Positions 44,209-57,900 of a stretch of DNA of 64,000 nucleotides are shown here, in pieces. The notes under the pieces were generated by a model. That model had not been told where the DNA came from. It was given only the letters and a program-made list of their open reading frames with translations, and searched no databases. How positions within the stretch are numbered: position 1 is the stretch's first letter; each line of letters begins with the position of its first letter. The stretch lies in NCBI GenBank assembly GCA_030141585.1, contig JAQIFP010000003.1, forward strand, positions 62,001-126,000, given 5' to 3'. This stretch comes from Ophryocystis elektroscirrha (lineage: Eukaryota; Apicomplexa; Conoidasida; Neogregarinorida; Ophryocystidae). Position numbers and translations under genes: made by a program.

Positions 44209-45747
44209 TTATAAATGTTTGTTTGAAGTTTTAAGCATTAAATATTTTTTTAGTTGTTCTGCTTTATCAGTTAATCTAGCATATTCTAAAACGCTCGACG
44301 GTTTTGAAGACATGAGCATTGTTTTGTATAACGGCGTTTTAATTATTATATTATCACTGTCGCTTGGTGTATAAACAGGTCTGTTACATACATTTCTTAA
44401 AATAGAAGCCAATTTTTGTATACCAATAAATTCACCATGGATCAGCATACAATGCGATGGATTTAGCTGTTTAATTAATCTTTGAATAGCAATAGTATCT
44501 GCGTGCGACCCTAAAGATATGTATTTAAACTTTGCTTCAATTTTCAACGTTTTGGATTCATATTTTACACACCGGTTTCCGACATTTAATTGATTAGCGA
44601 TTGTTGAATTTGATGAGTAACCAGTTAATAATATCAAATTTTTAGAGTCTTCTCCCCACAATCGCAAAAATTGATTAGACAAACCTACGTCTAGCGACCT
44701 AGGGGTTGAAAAAAATACAATAGGAGAGTTTATTTTTATGACATCTTTATAAGGCAAAACTTTGATATATGATTTAAGTTCTTCAATGTCATATATTAAT
44801 TCAAGTTTTGACATATTATAGAATATATCCCATCCCTGAGACATTAATCCAGTACTTAGTATAATTGGAACAGTCACATTATATTTTTTCCAGTGTAATG
44901 CTAACGCTAAGGCTATTTCTTGGGCTTTGCCCATAGCATTTGAAGGTATCAATACTTTACCCCCTGACATTACTGCATCATATGTAGTGGAACAAATTTC
45001 AAGCATGATTGAAGCATCAGATTCCCTTACTTGACTAGCATATGTCGCTTCACTTATTATTAAAGATGGATTTTTCAAAGTTACTATGTTCTTCTCGCTC
45101 AAGCTATGGTACAGTAGTTCGCTGTCTGATAGTGTGAAATCTCCTGTATAAATAACGTGGTTCAAATCAGTAGATAAACTGAACATACTAGCGCCTGCTA
45201 CATGCCCTGCTGGCATCATTACAACATTTATTCCTTCAACTGAAACTGAATGGTTAAATTGCAAACATTGAATTTTTTTTACGCAATTTTCTATCATAGT
45301 TTCTGAGAATTTTACATGATGCCAGATATTTTTATATTCATTATTCGGCACATTAATATTACAAAACATGGAATTGAATGATTTGTCTTTGCAAGTTACC
45401 CAACAATCGTGTAAAAGTAATTTTGCTTGAATTTTGGTTAATTCTGACATGTATATAGGCCCTTCATAACCTAATATTTCTGTGAGGTATGGTAAAGCGC
45501 CAACGTGGTCCAAATGATAATGACTTATAAAAACAGCAGAGATCAAACACTTTCTCTTACATTTTCTCCACGGAGGCTCCTTAACGTCATTATTTATGAA
45601 TAAAGTTTCTAAGCAAGGAAAAGTGCTATTTTTGTCGCCTAATTGAATTCCGCAATCTACTAAAACTTTAATGTTATTTTCAAATGTAATAACAAAGGCA
45701 CTGCGGCCCACATGACCTCCTGCACCCAAGACTTTAACATTTAACAT
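44209..45747 (-). CDS. INTS11: Metallo-beta-lactamase RNA endonuclease, INTS11 type
   Basis: Zinc-dependent RNA 3'-end nuclease, the catalytic subunit type of the Integrator complex (snRNA and nascent-transcript cleavage). A 512-residue single exon, exceptional here. Motifs: LGAGGHVGRSAFVI at the N-terminus, SHYHLDHVGALPYL (HxHxDH zinc ligands), GYEGPIYMS, MPAGHVAGASMF (histidine), IYTGDFTLSDSELL (aspartate), SEATYA, beta-CASP stretch GGKVLIPSNAMGKAQE, VPIILSTGL, and the final ligand histidine in LGSHADT. GYEGPIYM and the beta-CASP wording resemble INTS11 more than CPSF73. The protein lacks most of the C-terminal dimerisation domain (about 100 residues shorter than human). ATG 45747 starts at the conserved core. 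Confidence 0.85.
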   Translation of the reverse strand: MLNVKVLGAGGHVGRSAFVITFENNIKVLVDCGIQLGDKNSTFPCLETLFINNDVKEPPWRKCKRKCLISAVFISHYHLDHVGALPYLTEILGYEGPIYMSELTKIQAKLLLHDCWVTCKDKSFNSMFCNINVPNNEYKNIWHHVKFSETMIENCVKKIQCLQFNHSVSVEGINVVMMPAGHVAGASMFSLSTDLNHVIYTGDFTLSDSELLYHSLSEKNIVTLKNPSLIISEATYASQVRESDASIMLEICSTTYDAVMSGGKVLIPSNAMGKAQEIALALALHWKKYNVTVPIILSTGLMSQGWDIFYNMSKLELIYDIEELKSYIKVLPYKDVIKINSPIVFFSTPRSLDVGLSNQFLRLWGEDSKNLILLTGYSSNSTIANQLNVGNRCVKYESKTLKIEAKFKYISLGSHADTIAIQRLIKQLNPSHCMLIHGEFIGIQKLASILRNVCNRPVYTPSDSDNIIIKTPLYKTMLMSSKPSSVLEYARLTDKAEQLKKYLMLKTSNKHL

Positions 45748-45936
45748 CGAAAGTATGTTAAATCATTTAGCAACTACATAATTAGATGAAAGATGCAACA
45801 GTTTATTATTTTACTTAAAAAAATTGGTTGTGTAGGTTTAAAACCTGTCAATTAATTAATTTAAGATAAGAAATAAGTTAAAACACAATCATTACATATT
45901 TAAGCATTTTGCTGTTGTTTGCGTAATTTTAATATA

Positions 45937-48900
45937 TTAAAACCATCCTTTTTGAGGAGAATTTTTTTTCTCAATTAATTTTGGAATATTTGTATTCTGA
46001 TACAAATCTCTTTCGTGATCTCGAATTGAACAAATAATTTTTTTCTCTTTATACAAAGTACTAGTATTATAACGTACAACATCAGACCTGAATCCAATGC
46101 TATCTGGTTCTAACTGAAAGGCTAAGGCCGCTAAATCTTCGATTGCTTTAGTTTTTTCTCCTGTTTGAACATAAATATGATGCAGTTTATTATTTAAACA
46201 TAGACGAATATGTTCACTGACATCATATCCATATTTGGATTCATACATACAAAATTGATTGATGGGCTCAAGTTTTGTCCACTTTTTGGGTAAACATCGC
46301 ACAGATTTCAGAGAAGGAGGTGTTTCAGAATCTGTGATACAATGTCCCAAAAAGGTGAAAATGTTATCCAGAGGAGGAACGGGTTGCCATATGTATAATC
46401 CTTTGAAAGGAGAATGGGACAAGTAGAGTTTATTAAATTTCCATATCTAAACGTAGTGTATTTTTTTAGATTATAATTTACTAGTCGATATTTTATTGGA
46501 TGTGGAAAAAAAAAATCAATATAATTTTTCAGATTAGAGCTTTCACTTAGAGTAGAATTTTGACAATCTTCTATTTCCAAGACAAATGGAGTTATCGAGA
46601 TTTTCTACATAATGAAAATTATGTTTTGAATTGTATTTATGCTTAGTTTTCTGCGTCGTAAGGTTTGCTACCTTTGATTCAAGAACTTTATTAATTGAAG
46701 TTCCGTTACACATGTAGTGCCCAAAACTCAAACGTTCTCTATTACGTCTAGTTAATGAACGATATTTGCTTTCCAACTGCTCAGCAGCCCAAAAAGAAAA
46801 TATAGAGTAATCTTCAGACAAATCACCTAACAAATTTAAATTATATTAAAATAAACTCACCTTTTAATTCTCCTTCCCATATTTTCTTATAAGTTACGTG
46901 AGTCTGAACTTTGAATTTAAACTTACCATAGATTTTGTAATCTAGCACACTTAAACCATTTAGTAAAGGTGAAAAATTTGAAAAATCTTTCAAGAGACAC
47001 GTTATTTCAATCTCACTGAGCTGGTTTCTTGGTAAAGTTATTTGTAATCGTTTTTTTTGTTTTAACGGTGCACTTTCTTTTTGAATCAATTTATAAGTTC
47101 CAAAACATTTTTTGAAACTTTCTTCATTAACTCGACCTTCATCGTTTGCAGATATATGGGGCCAAATAAGTTTAAAGGTTCTCAAATCTAATTGAATATT
47201 CAATGATCGAAAACCATTGAAAATAGATATAGCTTCTAAATAATTATTTGAATCTGTATCAAAGATGTGGAATGCGTCACTCAATGACATGCCTCTAAAC
47301 ATTACATAAAAAAATATTGATTATATACGCTTCTTGGAGTATTTGTTGAAGTTTGATTCCTAATGCAGCCAGGACAATTAAAGGTAAATCATTTTCAGTA
47401 TTGAGAATTCTGTTCAACGAAGAGCTTAATTTAGCATTTTCAACAGGACATCGATATCTCAATTTATACGTATTGTAATAAAAGTTCTACTACAATTTAA
47501 AAAGCAAATATTATTACATGACGAATTTGTGACGGAATTCCGTTCATTTCTCTTAAACAAAGAGTAATTTCTCTTTCATCAAACTGTGAATTAGAATCTA
47601 AAAATTTTGACAGTGCGAAGGCCGTGTCTTGAATAATTGAGTCTTCAAATAAAAACTCCTCAGAGGTTGCTTGATCTACTTTGTCAAATCTTTTTGTTAA
47701 GTGCCGTAACAGATATGCCGAAGAATTTAAGTTTTTGACACGTTTACTTTGAATCATATGAACTATTGCTCTTAAGCTTTCTGCTTCTTCAAGTGATATG
47801 ATAACAAATTGTCTTGATTGAATTGGTGATGAATAATATTTTGACTTTAGAATTATATGCTTTAATTCCTCATAAGTTATAGATGTATAAACTGGTGTCT
47901 CAATTTCTGGCTCTAAAAAATCTATGAGTAAGTTTGTTTGGTTGGGCCGATTTGTCACATTATTATTTTCTATTCCTGCAAAAAAATTAATTGGTGTATT
48001 GGGATTTTTTCTTAATATATTGTTCGTTGGGTTTAATGATTTCTCTGAATAATTTTTTCTATAGTCGTTTAGTATCTCTAAAGCTTTTGCTTTAAAAGCA
48101 AGCCATTTGTTGTCTTCATAAAATACATCGCCAATTTCTATAATAGTTAGAAGTTCTCGAATGCAGTCAAAGGAAATTTTGTTATTTGTCGCTAAAATAT
48201 TGAATCCTGTTTTGAGCCTTGTTTCTGTATCATTCGGCAAAAAAGATGACTCTATCTCTTTTTGATTTTTAATATTTGAAATCCATTCCAATATTACTAT
48301 GATATTTTTCAATTTTTTATATATAGGCTGATTTTGTTGTTGATATGTATGGTTTTTGGATATCCAGATATAAGATGGAAAATTGAGTTTCGAGCCTTTT
48401 CCGTTATCGGAAACGGTCAAATTTGAAGCAAGGTAAAATACTTTGTGATCGAAAGGAGATTTTTCAAGATCGTAAAGATTCCAGTAAACTGTGGGATCGC
48501 TCTAAATCAACATAAAAAGTAATTTATGCTAACCGTTCGAGTATATGACACACTGCGATTTAAATCTGTATCAACGTGCTTTTCAATTTGACATTCTATC
48601 TCAACTTCGTGTTCTTGTTCCTGAAATCAATATAAGTATATTATTGTATCGTGTATATATAAAAGACTGAAACTAACAAATATTCATTAAAAAAAATTGA
48701 GTTGTATATTAGCAATTTAGCTAAGGAGATTTATGCATATAAAATAAACTTGTTTTATATGTGGTTAATTTTTTATTATATCTTGTAACTTCAGAAAAAT
48801 CTAATCTTAGTGTAGTGTATTTCTAATTGATAAACTTTATTTAAAAATATACTATTTTTAAATGACATAAAAAAATAAATAGCATTCATTACTTTTTCTT

Positions 48901-51900
48901 CTTCTTTTTCTTGCTCCAATTCTTGTTCTTTTTCCTGAATAATTTCAGCTTCTACATCTAAGCAAGGATTTTTTAGTGAAAAACTTTTTGATTCATGCTC
49001 GTAAACTTTTAATGAATTCAAAATATTATTGATTAAAGTTTTATCTTCAAATTTATCAATTATAGACATATTCGAATCAGCCATGAGTTTTAGTTTTTCA
49101 GATAAAATTTCTGTGTTAGAGATTTTATATGGAATGGAAAATTGAACGCTTTCTCTGAATAGATTCAAGCAGAACTGAAGGTTGTCGTTTAAAACCACGT
49201 TTCCTATCTAAAAATGATTGACAAATAAAAAATTAGGTGCAAATAACACTATATGTCTTTTAAAATTATATACCTCAGAGTGAGAATTGCAGAGGTTGTT
49301 GAAAGCTATTTTTCGAAAAACATTGAGTAAATTTTGTTGCGTAAGAAGTTGCAGCTGAATAGCTTCTTGCTTGAGTTCTTGAATAATTAACCATAATAAT
49401 ATAGCACCCAGTTTTGCATTTATAACATCTGGAGAGTTAGATTCGAACAACAAAGTGTTTGAGGATATAATGCCTGAGGTTCTTGCATTTTTTTCAATTA
49501 GATTAGCGACTTCTAAAGGGATCAAAATTGTAAGAGTTTGACCATGGCCTATTCCTCTCATTCTCCAAGCACCTTGAACAAAATTCCTAAAAGTCATATC
49601 TTTCCCAATAGTAATTAAAGCTTTTGCAAAAGCTGCTTGTTTTATATCTTGTCCAGTTGTATGGCTAAAACAATGTAAAAATATATGTTAAATAAATTCA
49701 GTTAATGTACGAATTCTAATTTTTTATACTAGTTACTTACATTTGGTCGTAAAATGTAAACCGCCTATTTAATGGAATGCCACACTGGGAAATTTTTATC
49801 ACTTTTCCGCTTTTAAGTAACACCATTTGACGGTCTTGCTGGTCTAAAAATACTATTCCATCAACATGAGAAATCCCATAATCTATTAAAGATTGAGCAA
49901 CGAGATAATTTGATTTTCCGGTAACAAGAGCGCCTGAGTCAATGAATGTTAAGAATTCATTTCTAGCAGCTATATTTTGCAGCAATGAATTGACAGACCA
50001 CTTTTCAGGTAAGAGTTCTACTTCAACTATTTTAGGGGTCGCTAAGCAATGAATCAAATGACCGTCAGTTCCAGATTCGTATTCCGGAGATCCAAATTCA
50101 ACAGGTAAAAGTTTGTTAGGAGTGCCAGAAAATCCTATTCTTAGTGGAAAGAGGATCGATCCACCAATCTCTTGACCAGAAGCTGAAAGTTGTTCAGTTG
50201 AATGTTTCAAAGTGATTGGAAATATAATATTGAATAAAAGTGCTTGGATTACTAGAGGTTCTCTTTGGAGTAAAATGTATAAGGTTTCCACTTGATCTGG
50301 ATTCATCAAACTTATCGATTCTAATGACCAAATACGCTGAAATTGCTCTACTTCTAAATAAGCTTTTTGAAGTTTTTCAAAATTCTCGTTTGAAGATTCT
50401 AGCTTTTCTTTTACCAATAATGATAAATTTTGACTATTTATTGATGGTTTTTTATCAGAATTAAAGTTGAAAAAATACTTGTTCTCTGACTCTTTTTTGG
50501 TTTCGGGTTTACATCCTCTGACATTACCACCAGCAGCTTCAACCCAAGACACATATTCTTTGGCTGCCGGTTTTAAGTTCTTAGCTCCAAATCCTATATT
50601 TAATTGTGATATTTGGTAAGACAATATGTTAAGAAAATCTGATTTGCGAAGTCCATCATATCTACAAGATAAAATGGTTAGACCAATAATTATGTCAGGA
50701 TGTGCGAACTCTGAATTTAGTGATGGTGTATCTTTTCCAACAAAAGGCACCGCAAGTAATTGCCTAGTAACTGGCATCTGTGGATTGAGAGCAAGTTCCT
50801 GCTCAATTTCATTTGGAGATAAAATTCCGTAACTAAAATAAACGACAAATACGAAATTTACTTGTTTCGTGAAATAGTTGTTTACCTGACTCTATTTATT
50901 TTTTGCATTATGTGAGGTAAATATGAGTTTAGCCATAAACGTGAGCAATTTAGCATTTTTGAGCAGCGATTACTTAGATTATCTATCGAATCTATCAAGT
51001 TTGATACTAAAATATCATCTTTTGAGTGAGTGGTAAATGGTAAGCACATATAATCTATAGCAGCTTCATGACTTAAACCCTAAATTATGAGATGAGTTTT
51101 AAATGGGACTACCTGAAACCTTAAAGCTCTTAAACCTAAATGAAGCCAGCTAGCGAAAAGCCTTTTTAAAGTTGAATGATAGTGATTTTCATCAAGTAGT
51201 ATCAAATGAGGAACCTCTTGTAAATATTTGTTTTGTATACTTTTGTGAATTTGTTGCCGTAAACCTTCAAGTATGATCCAAGCTTCTCTACACAAATTAT
51301 ATTATACTTTTCTTTGATCAAATGCTGCTAATTATTCAAGATTAACTACGCGTGCGTATCTAACCGTCGTAAAGTGTTTTTACAAATATTGCTTTATTGC
51401 CGGCATAATTATGTATTTACATACCTTGAATTACCAAATGGTACGGATAAACGCTTCAAATTTTGCTGGACATAAAACAATGCGTCTAAGAGATGCCAAG
51501 GAATCTTCCATCGTAGACCTATGCTATCATCCCTAACTGAACAATTAGCTTCTTCTTCGTCATTATAAAGCGTAAAATCTAAAGGTTTCTTCACACCGAT
51601 TGGCCAATGTAGCTCCGATTTTAACGGATGGAGGATTATGTCGACTTCATCAAGCAAGAGGATAGATGATCTAAATAAATTAATGGTTCTTAGTGTTAGA
51701 TCTAGCTCTCTTTTCATATTACGAAATTCTTCGTCACTTAACTTTTGTGTGTATAATTTCGCAGATAGACACCCTGTGCATATTTTATTTATTGTTATAA
51801 ATTATTTATTTCAATAATAAATGATCTAACTTACGCTCTTGTTCAGGAATTTTTAAAATTTTGCCAATCGCGTTCATTACTTTCTTGTATTGAACTTTTC

Positions 51901-54900
51901 CTGCATTCCATAGCTCAATTTTTTTTTTATCATCATCATTTGCTGCTGAAAGATTTAGCACTTGAAATAAATATAGTATCTGATAATTTAATAAATTGAA
52001 GAATAATTTACTTTTATATAAACGCTTTTTATACTAGTTGGTGTCGTCAATATAACAGCTTTTTTTTCCTTAGCTTGAATTAGTTTGGTAAATAATTCTC
52101 CCGTGATAGATTTATACCTGCTGAACGTAAAAGTAAAAACACTTTTTTTAATGACGACGCTCAGTTTTTCTTGCATAACAGTTCTAGTAAACTCTAAAAG
52201 GGACTGAGGTACAACTTGTATAACCAGATCAGTAATATTTAAATCCACTAGAATTAATGCCAGCAATGGAGCAATCACCTGAGAAATATTAATTATATTC
52301 AATTAAAGGTTTTTACGGTAGTTTTACCAGCCCCCATTATAGCTTGGTGACATAAAGAATTTTTGTCCAACATACTTTGAACTAATTTGTTTATTAAATA
52401 AATTTGGTTTTCCTTTAAAAGAAGATTGTATGCAAATTCAAATACTAAATAGCGAGGATTATATTTAGCAATTAATGAATCGTTATTGTTATCTAATAAG
52501 TCGATATAATAGCGCTTAGCGGTAAGCTGATTTATGAGTGTTGCACACAAAAATCGTAGGGTAACAGAGTCTCTTTCAACATCATGAGCACTATTAAGAA
52601 ATTCAATCAAAGATTTTATTGCATGAAGGGATCGAGTTATTTGACTATGTCTATTTACTATAAGTAAAACAAAAGCTATTAAACTCAAAATGTCGGGTAT
52701 TAGTATTTCATCTTCTGAAAATAATGTGGTTTTTAGTAGACTAGTGGCATCTACATTTAACAATAAAGACACTAAATCATCAAAATTTAGTCTTGGTTGA
52801 GATTTTCCTAATTTCTCGAATTTGAAAGCCCAAGACAAAAATTTTTGCGATGCATTCGTATCATTAAATTGCTGAATAGGAGAGTTAACTATTTTCGTTA
52901 ACAGTTCTATCAAAGTATCTGCTATTAAATTGTCTGTTTTTAATCCTTTAAAAAGACACTTCTGGATTTCTTTGAGTTTACTTATCACATTTTCGGGACT
53001 TTTGATAATGCTGCTAAAATGTTCTTCTCTTAAAAACGATAATTGTGGAATCGAAGATTTGTTCATCTGAATGAAATATTTAAATTGCGGTTTTGTAATT
53101 TTTTTAATTATAAATATTAGTTTTTCTCTTACCATATCACTGTAGTTTTCCATTTCTTTTTCCAATTGTTGCAGTTTAGACTGTCCACTTGAAGTTTTCA
53201 AATAACTGTTTTTTCCTATTTGAAAAGGAAGCTTAGAGGGTACTTTTGTATAACAGTTATTAATGGAACTTTCAAAGCATGATCTCGGAATGTATACAAT
53301 AACATCAGATAAATTCAAATATTTACTTAAAGGTTTGGTTGCAAAATCTATGAGATCATTTTTTTGAAAGTTGCATATGTGTTGTGCTTCAAGTGACTGA
53401 GAATCCATAAAGTTTTTCATTATTTTGTAGAAATCTGCTTTAATGGGAGTAATGAATTGATGCAAACATACGATATCTTTGCATGTTTGACATTTTCTAT
53501 CGATTATTTGCTTATATGTAATTATTTGTGTTGGTGGAACTGATACGTATATATAAGGATACTTGGAAGAAAAATCTGGGATCTCATTTGGAGAACATTT
53601 TATTTCACGATACTTTTCATTTAAATAACTTAACACTTCTTTCAAGAAACCTGAAAAGTTATGATTTATTTTTCCTGACATTATGGATGAAAATCTGGGT
53701 TTTTTATCATCTTTTATGTGAGGAGCGCCAGGACAAAACTCAGGATGGTCTGATAATACTCTCAAAATAGTCACTAATTGGCTTTTAATCTGAAGATCCC
53801 ATGTATTCAGATAACGAGATAAAAGAACACCCCACATATGAGTTGTTTCTCCGGGCAATATAGATATTGTATACCTCGAACAGAGTAGCTCATATAGGAA
53901 ATGCCAACTTAAAGATAATTTAAATGTTTTTTCAACGCTTTGCAAAAAAAATTCTGTAGCTTCTAAACCAAATAATTGTTCCTCTGTTTGTTTATATAAA
54001 GTCAAGGAACCCAAAATATTTGTAAAATTATCTAAGGCGTTTGATTCAAAAGATGTTAATTCTATGGGTCTATCGTAATTATTAACGTGAGGAATAGATG
54101 GCACATTGAAGTCTTTAGGGTTTATGGTTATTTGAGTCTGTATTTTTGATATTCCTTTTAATGCTTGAAGAAATTTTAGTCGGTTATATAAAATCGGGGA
54201 TGCTTGGACATATGAAGGGAACATTTGTAGAGCTGATATTTCTTCATCTGTGGTCAATCTACAATTTCCCGAGATAAATTGACACTTTAAACAATATTGA
54301 AGTAAATCATATTTTATGTCCCAATTAGAGATATTAGAATCTAAAAAATGTGAAATAAATCGAAATATATATAAATTGGTATAAATTTTCTAATGAAAGC
54401 TTACTTTGGATTGTTGAAAGAGTAAACTTAGACTCTATACAGGAACTAAATCTATTTTCGGAAGTCAGTTTTTTAGCTAAACTTTTTGCTGGTTGAAAAT
54501 TAGAGGTTTTTTTATATACACGATTGAAAATATTAGAAGAAGCAATGTATATTTTGATTCTACAAGCATGAGCGTCAGGATGGTTATCCAGGGATGTATC
54601 ACTTGATATTAATGTACGCCAAATTTGTTCTGACTCTGTACTGAATTTTTGGTCAAAAAAATTAGCTGCTTTTGTAATTCTGCAAACATCTTCATAATCA
54701 CGTGCTAAATATTTTAGTAATAGTAAATATAACGCAGCTGCTGGGGTTGGAGAAAAAAGATAACATTTTGAAGTATGTACAGTGTACATATAGTATCTTG
54801 AATCTTCTAAATTTTCAATCCATTGTTCATTGTTTCGATCAAAAACAACTTTAGGTGACAAATTATTATAAATATATGTATTAATTAAATTGGGCTGATA

Positions 54901-57900
54901 AAGATTACAACTTTGGTTATTGTCTTGCTTCCACAAAACAGGCTTAGAAACAGAATCAGTTAGTATAAATAATTCGCCCGACTCATTTTCTAATAAAATA
55001 CTATTAGGTATACAAAACATTAAATTCGCTAGTAATGAATCGTCATTATAATTACGGTAACTAAGACTAAATCCTGCATATTGTTCACATGTGAATTTCA
55101 GGTCATTCTCTTGCATATTTGATCTGAAGGATAATCTTAATCTGGGAAACTCAATAAAATCAATAGAAATCTTAAAGTTTAAATCATTCAAACAGCTAAA
55201 GTCTTTTGTATAGAAACATTCAGCTAGAGCAGCCATCCATTTTTCTGTATGTTCTGAGGCTGTCCATACTAAAATTTGTCCAAGATCTTCAATACGCGTT
55301 AAAATGTTGTGAAAACAGCTTGTATTCAACAAAGGCATTGCATACTTCAAATCTATCAAAGTTAATATACTTTCGACCTTCTGTCCCTTTTCAAGAGAAT
55401 TAGAAATATATTCCACTTCTTTTATTTTTTCAAAAACTTCTCTGCCAATCACTAAATTTTCTAAGCAGTTAGAATCGTTTGAATCGTTTAAAAAATCAGA
55501 TTTAATTGTATATTTTTGAACCACGGTTATTGCATCTCCGGAATAACATTCGTTATTTTTAGTTGATTCATTTATGTTTATTACAGTACATTTTATTGCT
55601 GATATCACATTTTCAGTATTCTGTAACTCACTGGGCACATTCAATTTAACATTCACGTTTTTATCAATATCATCTTCATTTTGGGGTTTCTGTGGATTTA
55701 CCAAAATAGTTTTTATACATTTTTTCTTCTGTTTTGATTTCTTCATGAAAATTTTTTTTTTCTTTTTGGATTCTGTAGCTGTATCTGATGATTTTATTGG
55801 TTCTAAATTTTTTGAATCGTCAAAGTCATAGTCTGTGTTTGATTTTTTCATATAACCGTAGATAGTAGTCAATTGGTTGTTTTTAGAGAACGAAAGATTT
55901 TGCCAAAACTCATATTGCAATAAAAGTGATGAAGGGAGCAATCCATGTAAATGACGGCTAGGTATGTATAGTTGTTTTCCAACGGATAAATTACGAAAAA
56001 TCAATAAAGAGGAAGTTTTTTGCTGTTGTTGTGATACAGAACCACCTGATTGTAATGTGGGGATTATCCGAGGAGGGTCTAAATACGTATCGACGTACGA
56101 ACCGATGCGACAGCGCGATTGAGATTTAAAACTACCATATGAACTTCGACAATTAGAAGTATAAATTAGTCGTCTTCTCCATAACCTACCCTCTTCTACA
56201 TAATCGTATACTTCAATTGATAAGGGATTTTTTGTTATTATAATTTCTTTCATATCAAATTTATCACCTTCTACTTTAGTTTTTGCTGGCCATATACATT
56301 GGAGACGAACAAATGGCAAAAAAAAAGGTTCATTCAAAGTCTTTGCTTTTATATTGATATTAAATCCTTCAATATTGTTGTTAGACAATGAATCAGTATT
56401 TTTTTTTTGATGCATAAGGTGAAAATATGGCTCGCAAATGTATAGTTGGGCGCCTGAGAAATTTTGAGGAATCCAATTATTTATGATATCTGTGATCCAA
56501 CTTTCATCACTATTTATGTAAGAAGGTGTGCACAAACGTGTAGCTTCTAAACCTGGATTGTTCGTTAAACTAGAACTGAGCCAATGTTGCAGCTCACGGC
56601 GTCTACCGATCATGTTACAACAATACCTTAAAGGAGTTGAAGAAATTGTGGCACTTTGAAAAGTATTTTTTTGCGTGGTTGTACCAAATAAATAGGTGAA
56701 ATCAGAAAACTCATTTACCCAATTTTTTAGCACTTCTATTTTATGTTGTTTTAATGACAGATCGCCTGTTTGAATGTTGAGCTCAGTATCTGCAGTTTGT
56801 TCAGTCACACTATGAAGCCAATACTCATAAACATTGAACGGTTCTTTGTAAGATTCAATTGGATTATTACCAAAAAAAGACTTGAAGTAAGTTACAATAC
56901 TTTCAAAGGCTTCTGTTTTATCGTATTTAAATGAATTCACTTTAATCTCAAGCTCCCTTAACTTATTATTCACTGAAATATTTTGAGCCGAACTAACAAA
57001 TCTCCCTTTCCCGTAAATAGTGTCAAGCTCAACCCATTCATCTCTTGGAGAATCATCAGGGTCTTTCAGATTACTACTTTGTATAACAGGTTGAGTTTTT
57101 TCTGATGTCTGCATGATTTTCATTTTAGAATATTCTGAATGTTCAAAATCATTGTTATCAGTAGATACATTTGCATAACAATTTGATTTCCAAGATGTTA
57201 TGGATGACGTAAATGAAATAAGTTCAATAATAAATTCTATTATTTTAGCTGCTTTGCTTTTGTTTATTCTAAACCACTGCAGTATTTTGTAGCGTAGATC
57301 TTGTAAAATGTAAAATATACTTAATTCAGATACACCTAATATATCTAGATCAAATTCATTACATTGATTGGTCTCTGTTATAAATAAATGATGTGTAAAT
57401 AGAAAAAATAATGCGCCAAGCATATAACCAATAGATAGTTGATTCAATTCAAGACTACATATGTAGTATACCCAAACGAGATGACCGTATACTTGACATG
57501 TAGCAGCTATATTAGAATCAGTAATTAATTTGACAGCCCATTGTTCATAGATTGCAGTAACATCGCTTAAAAATATATTTTGAAGAAGCTTGAAATGTTT
57601 TTCCAATGTGGATATAACGTTTTGGATTGCAGTTATATCATGTAGAACAGTTTGAGTATAGTTAGATTCACATCTATTATGATAACAATCTATTATATAT
57701 TTAGTATAATGCATTACAATTATCAACAATCTAGATATAAATAGTAACACTTTTGAAAAAGCAGGATTTCCTGTATCTTTGTCAATTGCTATGTTAATTA
57801 ATGATGTTAGAGATTTAAAAATTGTATCAGGGGCGTAAATTAATTCATTAAAAAGAAGACCCAGCGGAGTGCTCAAATTTGAACGATTTCGTGAAGGAAT

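Noticed and set aside
46380..46580. Gene break between the VPS62-like tail and the rest of the giant gene
   Set aside because: A 25-nt intron and a 35-nt intron restore a continuous frame (NYIDFFFPHPIKYRL then IWKFNKLYLS), agreeing with the family order.
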